Below, in pieces: positions 44,835 to 54,320 of a stretch of DNA of 64,000 nt. The notes beneath the pieces are model-generated. The model did not search any database. It saw nothing but the letters and a program-made list of their open reading frames with translations, and was not told the DNA's origin. The stretch is from Parashewanella sp965200795. Its GTDB lineage: Bacteria > Pseudomonadota > Gammaproteobacteria > Enterobacterales > Shewanellaceae. The position numbers were made by a program, and so were the translations under genes. The stretch lies in the NCBI GenBank assembly GCA_965200795.1, contig CBDAVB010000012.1, positions 124,001-188,000 of the forward strand. Reading direction: 5' to 3'. Position 1 is the stretch's first letter, and every line of letters starts with the position of its first letter.

Positions 44835-45503
44835 ATGACCATCTCGAAAGTAACAGTATTACCTCATCCGATTGAACGTCAGTACCCGGAGATTCAGGAG
44901 GACTATCAAAAGTGGGATGCGATTTTAAAAGATAAAGGCACATATAAAGACAGGCGGTTATTATTGTGTCTGCGGGACAGCCAGCTGGCGATGTTATATA
45001 ACAAAGCTAACGCTCTTAACATTACCCCGTATTCAACCGCAATCGTCTTACCGTCGGATTTATCTCTGGGCGACAAACACTATTCGGTTTTCAGCCGGGA
45101 GTCCGCGGGCTGCGGTGAAAATACTCCGCCGTCGGTCGACCCGGGCTTTGCCGGTATTTTAGCCGGCGTTCTGATCGGCGCGCCTTTCGGGCCTGTCGCC
45201 GCAATTTTAACGGGGTTTTTTTCCGCCTGTATCACTACCGGGGCAATTAATTCCGCTTTAGAAAACCGGTCGATTGAACAAGCTCAGGCCGCTTCTGATA
45301 AGGTATTGAGAAACTATTTTTCAGATTCCGGTGAAGCTGTACCTAAAAGAAACGTGATACTGCAAGCGGCGGTTGCTGATAAAAAGCTATTTCATAATAT
45401 CTCCGCTCTGAACCGGCGACATGACGACACGGATAACGGTTTTATCGACCCGAACCGGCTGGCGCGATGGTTAACGTTCCCGTTCGGAGAAATCGGTAAC
45501 TGA
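44835..45503 (+). CDS. Unknown glycine-rich membrane-type protein, paralogue 2
   Basis: A 222-residue paralogue of the protein at 43990. Matching blocks occur in the same order: CLRDSQLAMLYNKANAL, HYSVFSRESAGCGEN, a hydrophobic pair (FAGILAGVLIGAPFGPVAAI then LTGFFSACITTGAI), the SIEQAQAASDKVLRNYFSDSG segment, and a C-terminal extension that the first copy lacks. The two proteins share little else, so the duplication is old. The last 33 bases overlap the 3' end of the convergent pfaE, which is unusual and may mean the gene is longer than its native form. Function unknown. Confidence 0.7.
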   Translation: MTISKVTVLPHPIERQYPEIQEDYQKWDAILKDKGTYKDRRLLLCLRDSQLAMLYNKANALNITPYSTAIVLPSDLSLGDKHYSVFSRESAGCGENTPPSVDPGFAGILAGVLIGAPFGPVAAILTGFFSACITTGAINSALENRSIEQAQAASDKVLRNYFSDSGEAVPKRNVILQAAVADKKLFHNISALNRRHDDTDNGFIDPNRLARWLTFPFGEIGN

Positions 45504-46232
45504 AGCGCTGAATAAAGATGAGGTTTCGGATGTCACCGATACCGCGATCCGGTAATTTTCAACCGGCCGGCTGAAAAATGTAAACCACTTCTTATCCCGG
45601 TGTAACGGTTCAGGTGTTAATTCAACTTCCTGATTGCCGTCCTTATCAGCTGAAAAAGCAAAACAGAATGAATCTAATTTGGCGGCTAATCCCCGTCCCG
45701 TGGCTTTAATGTATGATTCTTTTAACGCCCATAAATCAAAAAAACCCTGCCGCTGCTTTTCTGCCGGCAAAGCAAGCAGGGCTTTAACTTCCCGTTCAGA
45801 AAAATACCGGTTTAAAACGGCGTGAATATCGGTCTTCGCTCTATCCCTTTCGATATCAACACCCAGCAGAATCTCAGAATAGTCAAGTTCAGAATGCAAG
45901 ATACCGATAAATAAATACTCTCCGCTGTGACTGAGATTAAATTGTATGCCTGTGCGCTCAAACTGAGTTTCGCTCAGTCTCGGCTTGCCGAAATCACCCG
46001 CTTCAAATCGCCACTCCCGCGGTTTCACGGGTTGCAGTCCGTTATCCCGGCAGTAATCTGAGAGTGTCTGCCGCAGTTTCGCCCGCACAAACAAGGCCTG
46101 AGAGCGCATTTCGCCAGACTTATACCGATTGACCCTTCGCCTTTCGGATTCACAAATCAGCGTCATTGCCTGAGCGAATTCATCATCACAAAAGGGTTGG
46201 ATTTTAAAAAGAAAGGTTGAAATCCGGATCAT
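45471..46232 (-). CDS. pfaE: Phosphopantetheinyl transferase PfaE (Sfp type)
   Basis: A 253-residue Sfp/Gsp-type phosphopantetheinyl transferase. It moves the 4'-phosphopantetheine arm from CoA to the ACP serines of PfaA. Signature parts: QFNLSHSGEYLFIGI, the metal-binding GVDIERDR and FFDLWALKESYIKATGRGL. I use the ATG at 46232; a TTG at 46253 would add seven residues, and neither has a clear ribosome site. It is divergent from pfaR-pfaA, with family A copy 9 in the spacer. Its end overlaps the convergent paralogue-2 gene by 33 bases. Confidence 0.88.
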   Translation of the reverse strand: MIRISTFLFKIQPFCDDEFAQAMTLICESERRRVNRYKSGEMRSQALFVRAKLRQTLSDYCRDNGLQPVKPREWRFEAGDFGKPRLSETQFERTGIQFNLSHSGEYLFIGILHSELDYSEILLGVDIERDRAKTDIHAVLNRYFSEREVKALLALPAEKQRQGFFDLWALKESYIKATGRGLAAKLDSFCFAFSADKDGNQEVELTPEPLHRDKKWFTFFSRPVENYRIAVSVTSETSSLFSASVTDFSERER

Positions 46233-46302
46233 TGAGTAAGCATTTTCAGACAATATTTAAGGAAACATATGAAACACAAGATCAATTATAACCACTACAT
46301 TA

Positions 46303-46457
46303 AGTACCCGGCTATAAGTTTTTCGATATTTTTGGCGTTTAGGTTAAGTGCTCTTCAAGGCGCTCCGGCGCGGTAATAGCGGCATTATTTCAGGCAAGAT
46401 TAACCCTGCGGAGCGCTTAAGACGGACGTCAGAAAAGTGAAAAACTTATCAGCTACT
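46303..46457. repeat. Family A MITE, copy 9 (in the pfaE-pfaR spacer)
   Basis: 155 bp with TA flanks, ends AGTACCCGGCTATAAG and (complement) AGTAGCTGATAAG. It fills over 40% of the spacer between the divergent pfaE and pfaR starts, so it may change the promoters of the PUFA locus or supply new ones. Confidence 0.85.
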
Positions 46458-46592
46458 TATTAATTTAGAAATTATTCGCCAAAATCATTTTGTCCCGTAT
46501 GATTGTATCTCGGCTCAGGCTCATGTAATCTTGCCGTTCATTTCGGCAAAACTGAACAACAATATCACCATGCAACCGGTTACCTGAAAATA

Positions 46593-47423
46593 ATGACCAC
46601 ACGTCAACGACACGGAAACGCGACTACAACACCTGAAATGCGGCGTTTTATTCAAACGTCGGACTTAAGCGTGACTGAGCTTTCCAGAATTCTGAACATC
46701 AGCCCGGCCACTGTGCGTAAATGGCGAAAGCGTGAAGATATCAGTGACGGTGATCACACTCCGATTCATCTCAATACCACGCTGACACCAATAGAAGAAT
46801 ACGTGGTTGTCGGTTTACGCTCACAGCTGGAATTGTCGTTAGATAAGCTGTTGAAAGTTACTCAGACCTTTATCAATCCCGGCGTTTCCCGTTCCGGTCT
46901 TGCCCGCTGCTTAAAACGTTACGGGGTTTCGAAATTAGATGACGAAACGCCGGTAAAAGTCCCGGGGGATTGTTTCAAGCAGCTGCCTGTCGTACAAGGC
47001 GGTGAGATCAGCGCGTACCCGTTAAACACCGAAACCTTAGCCAAAACCTTAGAATTGCCCGAAAGTGAGCCGAACTCGGTGGTTCAGGTGGTGTCACTGG
47101 CGATACCGGGTGACATTGCGCAGGATAAACCGAGCTCTGTTTTTATCGGAATGGATCCGAGTTCAGACTGGGTGTACGTTGATATCTACCAGGACAGAGA
47201 CACTCAGGCCGCTAACCGTTACATCGGTTATGTTCTGCGACACGGACCGTTTCATCTGCGGCGGTTGCTGGTTCACAATTACCACACCTTTTTAGCTCGT
47301 TTTCCGGGAGTGCGAACCGATATTATCCCCGCGCCGGACCGTGACGAGCGACAAAACACGACAAATTCAAAAGATACCCTTAGCGTTCGCCAAAAAAAGC
47401 TTTTTTCCGGAGACTCTGTATGA
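46593..47423 (+). CDS. pfaR: PfaR-type regulator derived from an IS481-like transposase
   Basis: A 276-residue protein placed as PfaR, the activator that precedes pfaA in Shewanella-type loci. Residues about 10-60 form a helix-turn-helix (LSVTELSRILNISPATVRKW). The following segment (LTPIEEYVVVGLRSQLELSL, then FINPGVSRSGLARCLKRYG) matches the DNA-binding part of IS481-family transposases. Later parts (SSVFIGMDPSSDWVYVDIYQ) resemble a worn integrase core without a clear DDE set. I use the ATG at 46593; the frame is open upstream to a TTG at 46503. Its stop overlaps the pfaA ATG as ATGA, which implies translational coupling. Confidence 0.82.
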   Translation: MTTRQRHGNATTTPEMRRFIQTSDLSVTELSRILNISPATVRKWRKREDISDGDHTPIHLNTTLTPIEEYVVVGLRSQLELSLDKLLKVTQTFINPGVSRSGLARCLKRYGVSKLDDETPVKVPGDCFKQLPVVQGGEISAYPLNTETLAKTLELPESEPNSVVQVVSLAIPGDIAQDKPSSVFIGMDPSSDWVYVDIYQDRDTQAANRYIGYVLRHGPFHLRRLLVHNYHTFLARFPGVRTDIIPAPDRDERQNTTNSKDTLSVRQKKLFSGDSV

Positions 47424-50400
47424 GCCAAAACTCTGAACCCGCTGATGACAAGCGTTTAAACAAGCGTCTAAAAGATACGCCGATTGCCATCGTCGGCATG
47501 GCAAGCATCTTTGCCGGCTCCCGTTATTTGAATGAGTTCTGGGATCTGATCAGTGATGAAATTAACGCCATAACCGATGTGCCGCAAAGCCACTGGCGAA
47601 CGGAAGATTATTACGACAGCGATAAATCCGCGCCTGACAAAGTGTATTGTAAGCGCGGCGGCTTTATACCCGATGTCGATTTCAATCCGATGGAGTTTGG
47701 TCTGCCGCCTAACATTCTTGAGCTCACCGACACCTCGCAACTTTTGTCCTTGGTTGTTGCCGGAGAAGTTTTGGCTGATGCCAATTTATCAGATGACTAC
47801 GACCGGGATCGCATCGGTATTACGCTGGGTATCGGCGGCGGGCAGCAAATCAGCCAGAGCATGAACGCCCGCCTGCAATACCCTGTGTTAAGGCAGGTGT
47901 TCAAAAACAGCGGCATCAGCGACGAAGACGCTGAAATGCTGATTCAGAAGGTGCGGGATCAATACGTGCCCTGGGAGGAAAACTCATTCCCGGGCTCCTT
48001 AGGTAACGTCACCGCCGGTCGGGTCGCCAACCGCTTTAATCTCGGCGGTATGAACTGTGTGGCCGACGCCGCTTGCGCCGGTTCGTTAGCGGCGGTTCGA
48101 ATGGCGTTAACCGAGCTTACTGAATATCGCTCGGATATGATGATAACCGGCGGTGTCGATACCGATAACTCGCCGTACATGTATATGAGTTTCTCGAAAA
48201 CCCCCGCCTTTACCGATAAACAAAACATCGCTCCGTTCGATGAATCATCAAGCGGCATGATGATCGGCGAAGGCATCGGCATGATCGCCGTTAAGCGGCT
48301 TGAGGACGCGGAGCGGGACAGCGATAAAATTTATGCCGTAATCAAAGGTATCGGCGCCTCATCTGACGGTAAGTACAAGAGTATTTACGCGCCTCGTTCT
48401 CAAGGCCAGGCTAAAGCGTTAAATCGAGCCTATGACGACGCCGGTTTCGCGCCTCATTCTGTCGGCTTAATTGAGGCTCACGGCACCGGAACCGCCGCGG
48501 GTGATTTAGCGGAGTTTCACGCTTTAAACGCCGTCTTCAGTGTAAACAACGACCAAAAACAACATATCGCGCTCGGCTCAATTAAATCACAAATCGGTCA
48601 CACCAAAGCCACGGCGGGGACGGCGGGTTTAATCAAAGCCGCGTTGTCTTTATACCACAAAGTATTGCCCGCCACGATTAATGTAAATCAGCCTAACCCG
48701 AAACTCGGGGTTGAGCGGTCACCGTTTTACATCAACAGTCAAACCCGGCCCTGGATTGCCCGGACTGACGATACCCCCCGCCGCGCCGGTATCAGCTCGT
48801 TCGGTTTCGGCGGCACCAACTTCCATATCGTATTGGAAGAATACGCTCAGGAACATCACGGCGAATACCGACAGCGTACAGCGGCGACCGGCCTGCTGAT
48901 TGACGCCGCCACCAAAGCCGGATTAATCAGCAAGCTTGAGCAAATCCAGGCAGGTGAAATTCATTTAGCGCAACTGGCTAAGCAATATCCTCATCGTGTC
49001 ATCGGAACCAGTCAGCATCGAATCGGTTTCGTCATTGAAACGGTTGCTGAATTAGAAAAAGAACTCGCTAATGCTATCGCTCGTTTAGCTGCTGATGATA
49101 ACGGACATTGGCATCTGCCTTCTGGCACCAGTTATCAAGCCAAAGCGATTGACGGGAAAGTGGCCGCCCTGTTCGCGGGCCAAGGCTCGCAATATGTTAA
49201 TATGGGTAAAGCGTTAGCCTGTAACTTCCCTGAGCTGCGTCAGCAGGTCGCTCTGAGTGACAAGATTTTCGCGGACGATAATCAGCCGGCCTTATCAGGC
49301 AGGTTATTCCCGATTCCGGCCTTTAATGAGCGGGACAAAAAGAAACAGCAAGCTGAGCTAACCAACACGGCCTACGCTCAGAGCGCGATCGGCGCACTTT
49401 CGGTGGCGCAATTTGATCTGCTGACTAAAGCCGGTTTTAAAGCGGACTTATTCGCGGGGCACAGTTTTGGCGAGTTGTCGGCGCTTTATGCCGCGGGAGT
49501 CATCAGCAAGCGGGATTACACCAGACTGGCTTTCGCCCGCGGACAGGCGATGGCTTCAGCACCGGAGAATACTGACGCCGGTTCAATGGCGGCGGTAATT
49601 CTGCCGGCGAAACCGCGGGCATTAGAAAAGCTGCACGCCTTTATTGAGCAATGTGAGGGTGTCAAAGTCGCTAATGATAATTCCGATACTCAGCAGGTAA
49701 TCGCCGGAAGCTCTGAAGCCGTCGGTGCTTGCGGTAAAGCGATTACTCAGAAACTGGGCTTTAAAGTGATTGCTTTGCCTGTTTCGGGCGCGTTCCACAC
49801 ACCATTGGTAAGCCATGCCCAAAAGCCGTTCGCGGACGCCATTAACGCCGCTGAATTTAAGCAAGCGCAAGGCAGGGTTTTCAGTAACGCCACCGCGGCA
49901 GAATATCCGGATGACGCGAAACAAATTCAGCGGCGGTTTACTGAACATATGCAGCAGCCGGTACAGTTCCGCCGGCAAGTGCGCGCGATGTACCGGGCCG
50001 GCGCCCGCGTCTTTGTCGAGTTCGGTCCCAAAGATATTTTGCAGAAGCTGGTTAACGCTAATTTAGCCGAATATAAAGATGAAATCCGAGTTGTCAGCTT
50101 AAACCCGAACGCTAAAGGCGACAGCGATAAGCAATATCGCCAGGCCGCGATGCAATTAGCCGTTGCCGGTGTAACACTCTCCGATATTGACCCGTACCGG
50201 GCTGAGATTTCGCATCCTGAAATTGCTGCCGGCATGTCAGTCAAACTCAACGGCAATAACTACATCAGCCCGGCGACTAAGCAAAAAATGCAAGCCTCAC
50301 TGGAAAACGGCCGAGTGAGCGCCCGAATTGAATACGTCGACCGTGAAGTTGAAAAAACGGTCGAAAAAGTGATTGAAAAAACAGCGGAATCACCCATGAC

Positions 50401-53400
50401 GTCAGATAAGACAAATCAATTTGAACAAGTAATGAATCCGGCTGCGCCGCAACCCGCAGCTTCAGGGGATACTTTAGGCGCTTTCTTCAGCGCGCAAGAG
50501 CAGGTAACGCGGCTGCATCAGCAATTTTTATCGATTCCGAAACAGTACGGCGATACCTTCAGCGAGCTGATGTCGGAGCAGGCCAGAATGGCAAGCCGAG
50601 GTTTAGAAATTCCTGAAGCCCTGACTCGTTCGATGGAAATGTTCCACCGGCATCAAAGTCAGACTCTGCAAAGCCATGAGCTATTTATGCGGCTGCAGGC
50701 AGACCAAAATCAAGCGGCGCTTTCAATGCTGCAAAACGGCACGGTGCCGCAAAATACAAACCTTGAAGTAAGTTCAGTACCTGCCGCGAAGCCGGCAATC
50801 GCTCAGCCGCGGATGCCGTCTCAACCTCAAGCCGCGACAACTCCGGCATCGCCCGCGCCTCAAACCGCGGCACCGCGACCACAAGCGGCGGTAAACGCTG
50901 CTCCGCCGGCGACACAAGCCGCGGCCGCTGAAATTAACACAAAAGCGCCTGTAACTGAATCAAACGCCACATTGAGCCAAACTCAGGTTCAGCGAACCAT
51001 GCTTGAAGTGGTAGCGGATAAAACCGGCTACCCGACAGACATGCTCGATTTAAGCATGGACACGGAAGCCGACTTAGGTATTGATTCCATCAAACGTGTT
51101 GAGATTTTAGGTACGGTTCAAGATGAACTTCCCGCGTTACCTGAATTGAACGCCGAAGATCTTGCCGAATGCCGGACTTTAGGTGAGATTGTCACTTACA
51201 TGAACAGCCGGTTAGATGACAGTTCGACCGCCAAAGTTGAAACTCCGTCAGTAACAGCCGGTTTAGGCGATGATCAGGTTCAGCAAACCATGCTTGCCGT
51301 TGTAGCTGATAAAACGGGTTATCCAGCTGAAATGCTGGATCTCGCTATGGATATGGAAGCCGACTTAGGCATCGACTCCATTAAGCGGGTAGAGATTTTA
51401 GGAACGGTCCAGGATGAACTTCCTGCGCTTCCTGAACTCAATGCTGAGGATCTCGCGCAATGCCGCACCTTAGGCGAAATCGTTACTTATATGAACCGCC
51501 GGCTCGGCGAGATTTGCGCGACCTCAGCTGCTGAACCCTCAACTGAGTTAAGCAGTGACCGGGTTCAACAAACCCTGCTCGATGTGGTTGCCGATAAAAC
51601 CGGTTATCCGGCTGAAATGCTCGATCTCGCTATGGATATGGAAGCGGATTTAGGCATTGACTCCATCAAGCGAGTGGAAATTCTGGGTACAGTGCAAGAT
51701 CAGCTTCCGAAGCTTGCGGAATTGAATGCCGAAGATCTTGCCGAGTGTCGTACATTAGGCGAAATCGTTACTTATATGCAAAAGAATCCGGGCAGCCAGC
51801 CGGTATCAGATATTGAGGTAACGGCTGAAGCCGCGTCCGATGAAACCATAGAAACGCAACCGGCGGAATTGCCGCCGCACAGCGAGGTCGCTTTAAAAAA
51901 GTTGCCGGCGGCGGTTAAAACAGAATTAAATTTTGCTCAGAACAGTGTCGTTATCATTAATGATGACGGTCAGCACGCGGGATTACTCGCGGAAAAACTC
52001 ACAGCAAAAGGATTAATCGTCGCCGTTGTTCACGCTCCGCAAACGGTATTAGCGCAACAATCAACTGTTAACAGCGATATCAGACAAATTACGCTTGATA
52101 TCATCAGTGATAACAGCATCAGCTCAGCGTTAGCTGACATTAAGACATCGGGCGAAATAGCGGGCTTTATTCACTTACAGCCGAAAGTTGAAGCCTCTGA
52201 AAAATCGGGATTACAGCTGTCTGATCAAGCTTTCGCTCAACTCGAAAGCGCGTTTTTGTGGGCCAAACACCTGCAGCCGTTATTAACTCAACATAGTGCG
52301 GGTCAGTTTGTAACGGTAAGCCGTATCGACGGTGGTTTTGGTTACTTAAATTCACACCTGGTCGCTGATACTGAACTGAATCAGAGCGCCCTTTCAGGAC
52401 TGACAAAAACCTTAAGCCATGAATGGCCCGGCGTTCGTTGCAGAGCTTTAGATATCGCTCCGGAATTGGATTCAAACCAGTTCTGTGACGCCGTTATGAA
52501 TGAGTTAGCGGATCCTCAAACGCCCGTTGAAGTCGGTGTTGCTGATGACGGCCGCCATACGCTGATTGCCGGCGAAAAAGCCGGCATTCGGCGGCCGGCG
52601 GCCGAATTATCATCAACAGACAAGATTTTGGTCACAGGCGGCGCTAAAGGCGTTACATTAAAGTGCGCCTTAGAACTGGCAAAACAAACTCAAGCTCACT
52701 TTATTCTTGCCGGTCGCAGCGCCTGTTTTTCTGAATCACAACTCCCGGCGTGGGCGAAAGGCAAAGCAACCGCTGAACTGAAAACCGCGGCGATTGCAAA
52801 ACTGCGAAGTCAAGGCAAAACACCAACGCCAAAGTCAGTTAATGACTTAATGAACCCTGTAATCAGCAGCAGGGAAATTGCCGATGCGATTAACGAGTTC
52901 AGTAAAGTCGGCGCCAGCGCTGAATACATCGCTCTTGATGTGAATAACGCTGACAGCGTACGCTCGACTCTTGAAACCTTTAATTCCATTACACCAGTTA
53001 CAGGCTTGATTCATGGTGCCGGAGTGTTAGCGGATAAGCTTATTCAGGATAAAACCACAGATGAGTTAGCGAGAGTTTACGGCGCTAAAGTCAATGGCTT
53101 GCGGCATATTCTGTCAGCTTCAGATCCGGAGTCGCTGAAACTTATCGCCCTGTTCTCGTCAGCGGCCGGCTTCTACGGCAATGAGGGCCAGAGTGATTAC
53201 GCGATGAGTAATGAGATTTTGAATAAGGCCGCCTTACAGTTATCACAACAGCTTGCGCAGGCTAAGGTTGTGAGTTTTGACTGGGGGCCGTGGGACGGCG
53301 GCATGGTCAGCGACGCGTTGAAAAAAATGTTCATCGACCGCGGCGTTTATGTCATTCCTTCAGATGCCGGCGCTCAGTTATTTGCAAGCAAAGTGCTTTC

Positions 53401-54319
53401 AACTTCCGCGAGCCAGTTATTGATCGGCTCGGATATGCAAGGCAATCCGGCCGCTGAGAAAACAGCGGTACTTGAAGTAAAAAAGCCTGACGCGGATCTA
53501 ACAGCTACCGATCTGACTCTGACGTTAGATCCGCAAAAGCTTGGTTTGATTGCTCACCATAAAATCAACGGCGACCCCGTGCTGCCGACGGTTTGCGCTT
53601 TGCAGTGGCTGCGGCGGCAAGCGGAGAAGCAACTTGGCGGCAAGCTGAAAGTTATTGATTACCGGCTGCTCAAGGGCATCGTTTTCGATGACCAAACGCT
53701 TAAAACGTTAAGTTTGAAAATCATTCCTGAGAAGAATGCATATTCAGCGATGATTTGGTGTGATAACAAGCCGCGGTACAAAGCGCGTTTAGCCGGGCTT
53801 GAACCGGGTGAAACTGTCACCGTTGTTGATGCCGGGCGAATCGCGGAATATTCGATTTCCGCGACTGAGCTTTATCAGAACGGCACTTTGTTTCACGGCC
53901 CTATGCTGCGGGGGATTGAGCGGATTACTCACTTTGATGACTCGGGATTAGCGGCAAAGATTAAATTACCGCAGTGCGGTGAATCAGGTGTTTTCAGGGC
54001 GACTGAACGTCAAAATGTCATTGCCGAAGATACGTTATTACAAGCCGTATTAGTCTGGGCAAGGCTTAAGCGTAACCAGGCGAGCTTACCGGTCAGTATC
54101 GGAGAGTTCGTTTGTTTATCAGCGTTAAATCCGAATGAGGCTGGTGAACTGGTGCTGGAAATCATTAAAGACAGCAAATCCGGCGTTGTCGCTAACGCGG
54201 CGCTTTATCATCAAAACGGTGAGTTAAGCTGTTTTATGAAACAGGCTAAAGTGACATTGAGCTCAGATTTAGATTTCGAGCCTCATCAGACAATGCTCGC
54301 GGGCGGGGTTACTCACTAA
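47420..54319 (+). CDS. pfaA: PUFA synthase subunit PfaA
   Basis: A 2299-residue multidomain synthase for EPA/DHA-type fatty acids. Order: KS (about 15-475; active Cys219 in ADAACAGS, His motifs EAHGTGTAAGD and KSQIGHTKATAG); malonyl-type AT (about 580-890; Ser682 in GHSFGE); a Pro/Ala-rich linker; three ACPs with phosphopantetheine serines at 1223, 1320 and 1415 (each in LGIDSIKR); KR (about 1735-2030; VTGGAKGV and SDYAMSN); and a C-terminal DH-like hotdog (IAHHKINGDPVLPT). Three ACPs is low for the family, where four to six is common. ATGA overlap with pfaR, and pfaB begins one base after its stop. Confidence 0.97.
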   Translation: MSQNSEPADDKRLNKRLKDTPIAIVGMASIFAGSRYLNEFWDLISDEINAITDVPQSHWRTEDYYDSDKSAPDKVYCKRGGFIPDVDFNPMEFGLPPNILELTDTSQLLSLVVAGEVLADANLSDDYDRDRIGITLGIGGGQQISQSMNARLQYPVLRQVFKNSGISDEDAEMLIQKVRDQYVPWEENSFPGSLGNVTAGRVANRFNLGGMNCVADAACAGSLAAVRMALTELTEYRSDMMITGGVDTDNSPYMYMSFSKTPAFTDKQNIAPFDESSSGMMIGEGIGMIAVKRLEDAERDSDKIYAVIKGIGASSDGKYKSIYAPRSQGQAKALNRAYDDAGFAPHSVGLIEAHGTGTAAGDLAEFHALNAVFSVNNDQKQHIALGSIKSQIGHTKATAGTAGLIKAALSLYHKVLPATINVNQPNPKLGVERSPFYINSQTRPWIARTDDTPRRAGISSFGFGGTNFHIVLEEYAQEHHGEYRQRTAATGLLIDAATKAGLISKLEQIQAGEIHLAQLAKQYPHRVIGTSQHRIGFVIETVAELEKELANAIARLAADDNGHWHLPSGTSYQAKAIDGKVAALFAGQGSQYVNMGKALACNFPELRQQVALSDKIFADDNQPALSGRLFPIPAFNERDKKKQQAELTNTAYAQSAIGALSVAQFDLLTKAGFKADLFAGHSFGELSALYAAGVISKRDYTRLAFARGQAMASAPENTDAGSMAAVILPAKPRALEKLHAFIEQCEGVKVANDNSDTQQVIAGSSEAVGACGKAITQKLGFKVIALPVSGAFHTPLVSHAQKPFADAINAAEFKQAQGRVFSNATAAEYPDDAKQIQRRFTEHMQQPVQFRRQVRAMYRAGARVFVEFGPKDILQKLVNANLAEYKDEIRVVSLNPNAKGDSDKQYRQAAMQLAVAGVTLSDIDPYRAEISHPEIAAGMSVKLNGNNYISPATKQKMQASLENGRVSARIEYVDREVEKTVEKVIEKTAESPMTSDKTNQFEQVMNPAAPQPAASGDTLGAFFSAQEQVTRLHQQFLSIPKQYGDTFSELMSEQARMASRGLEIPEALTRSMEMFHRHQSQTLQSHELFMRLQADQNQAALSMLQNGTVPQNTNLEVSSVPAAKPAIAQPRMPSQPQAATTPASPAPQTAAPRPQAAVNAAPPATQAAAAEINTKAPVTESNATLSQTQVQRTMLEVVADKTGYPTDMLDLSMDTEADLGIDSIKRVEILGTVQDELPALPELNAEDLAECRTLGEIVTYMNSRLDDSSTAKVETPSVTAGLGDDQVQQTMLAVVADKTGYPAEMLDLAMDMEADLGIDSIKRVEILGTVQDELPALPELNAEDLAQCRTLGEIVTYMNRRLGEICATSAAEPSTELSSDRVQQTLLDVVADKTGYPAEMLDLAMDMEADLGIDSIKRVEILGTVQDQLPKLAELNAEDLAECRTLGEIVTYMQKNPGSQPVSDIEVTAEAASDETIETQPAELPPHSEVALKKLPAAVKTELNFAQNSVVIINDDGQHAGLLAEKLTAKGLIVAVVHAPQTVLAQQSTVNSDIRQITLDIISDNSISSALADIKTSGEIAGFIHLQPKVEASEKSGLQLSDQAFAQLESAFLWAKHLQPLLTQHSAGQFVTVSRIDGGFGYLNSHLVADTELNQSALSGLTKTLSHEWPGVRCRALDIAPELDSNQFCDAVMNELADPQTPVEVGVADDGRHTLIAGEKAGIRRPAAELSSTDKILVTGGAKGVTLKCALELAKQTQAHFILAGRSACFSESQLPAWAKGKATAELKTAAIAKLRSQGKTPTPKSVNDLMNPVISSREIADAINEFSKVGASAEYIALDVNNADSVRSTLETFNSITPVTGLIHGAGVLADKLIQDKTTDELARVYGAKVNGLRHILSASDPESLKLIALFSSAAGFYGNEGQSDYAMSNEILNKAALQLSQQLAQAKVVSFDWGPWDGGMVSDALKKMFIDRGVYVIPSDAGAQLFASKVLSTSASQLLIGSDMQGNPAAEKTAVLEVKKPDADLTATDLTLTLDPQKLGLIAHHKINGDPVLPTVCALQWLRRQAEKQLGGKLKVIDYRLLKGIVFDDQTLKTLSLKIIPEKNAYSAMIWCDNKPRYKARLAGLEPGETVTVVDAGRIAEYSISATELYQNGTLFHGPMLRGIERITHFDDSGLAAKIKLPQCGESGVFRATERQNVIAEDTLLQAVLVWARLKRNQASLPVSIGEFVCLSALNPNEAGELVLEIIKDSKSGVVANAALYHQNGELSCFMKQAKVTLSSDLDFEPHQTMLAGGVTH
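50974..51785 (+). repeat. Three tandem ACP-domain repeats in pfaA
   Basis: Three units of about 285-291 bp each encode one ACP. Protein identity is very high (for example MEADLGIDSIKRVEILGTVQ in copies 2 and 3), and DNA identity is high but with many silent differences. The tandem form allows gain or loss of units by recombination. Confidence 0.9.
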
Positions 54320-54320
54320 G

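Noticed and set aside
46503..46592. Longer pfaR start at TTG 46503
   Set aside because: The extra 30 residues have no ribosome site and no similarity to the HTH family; the ATG at 46593 gives the expected start.
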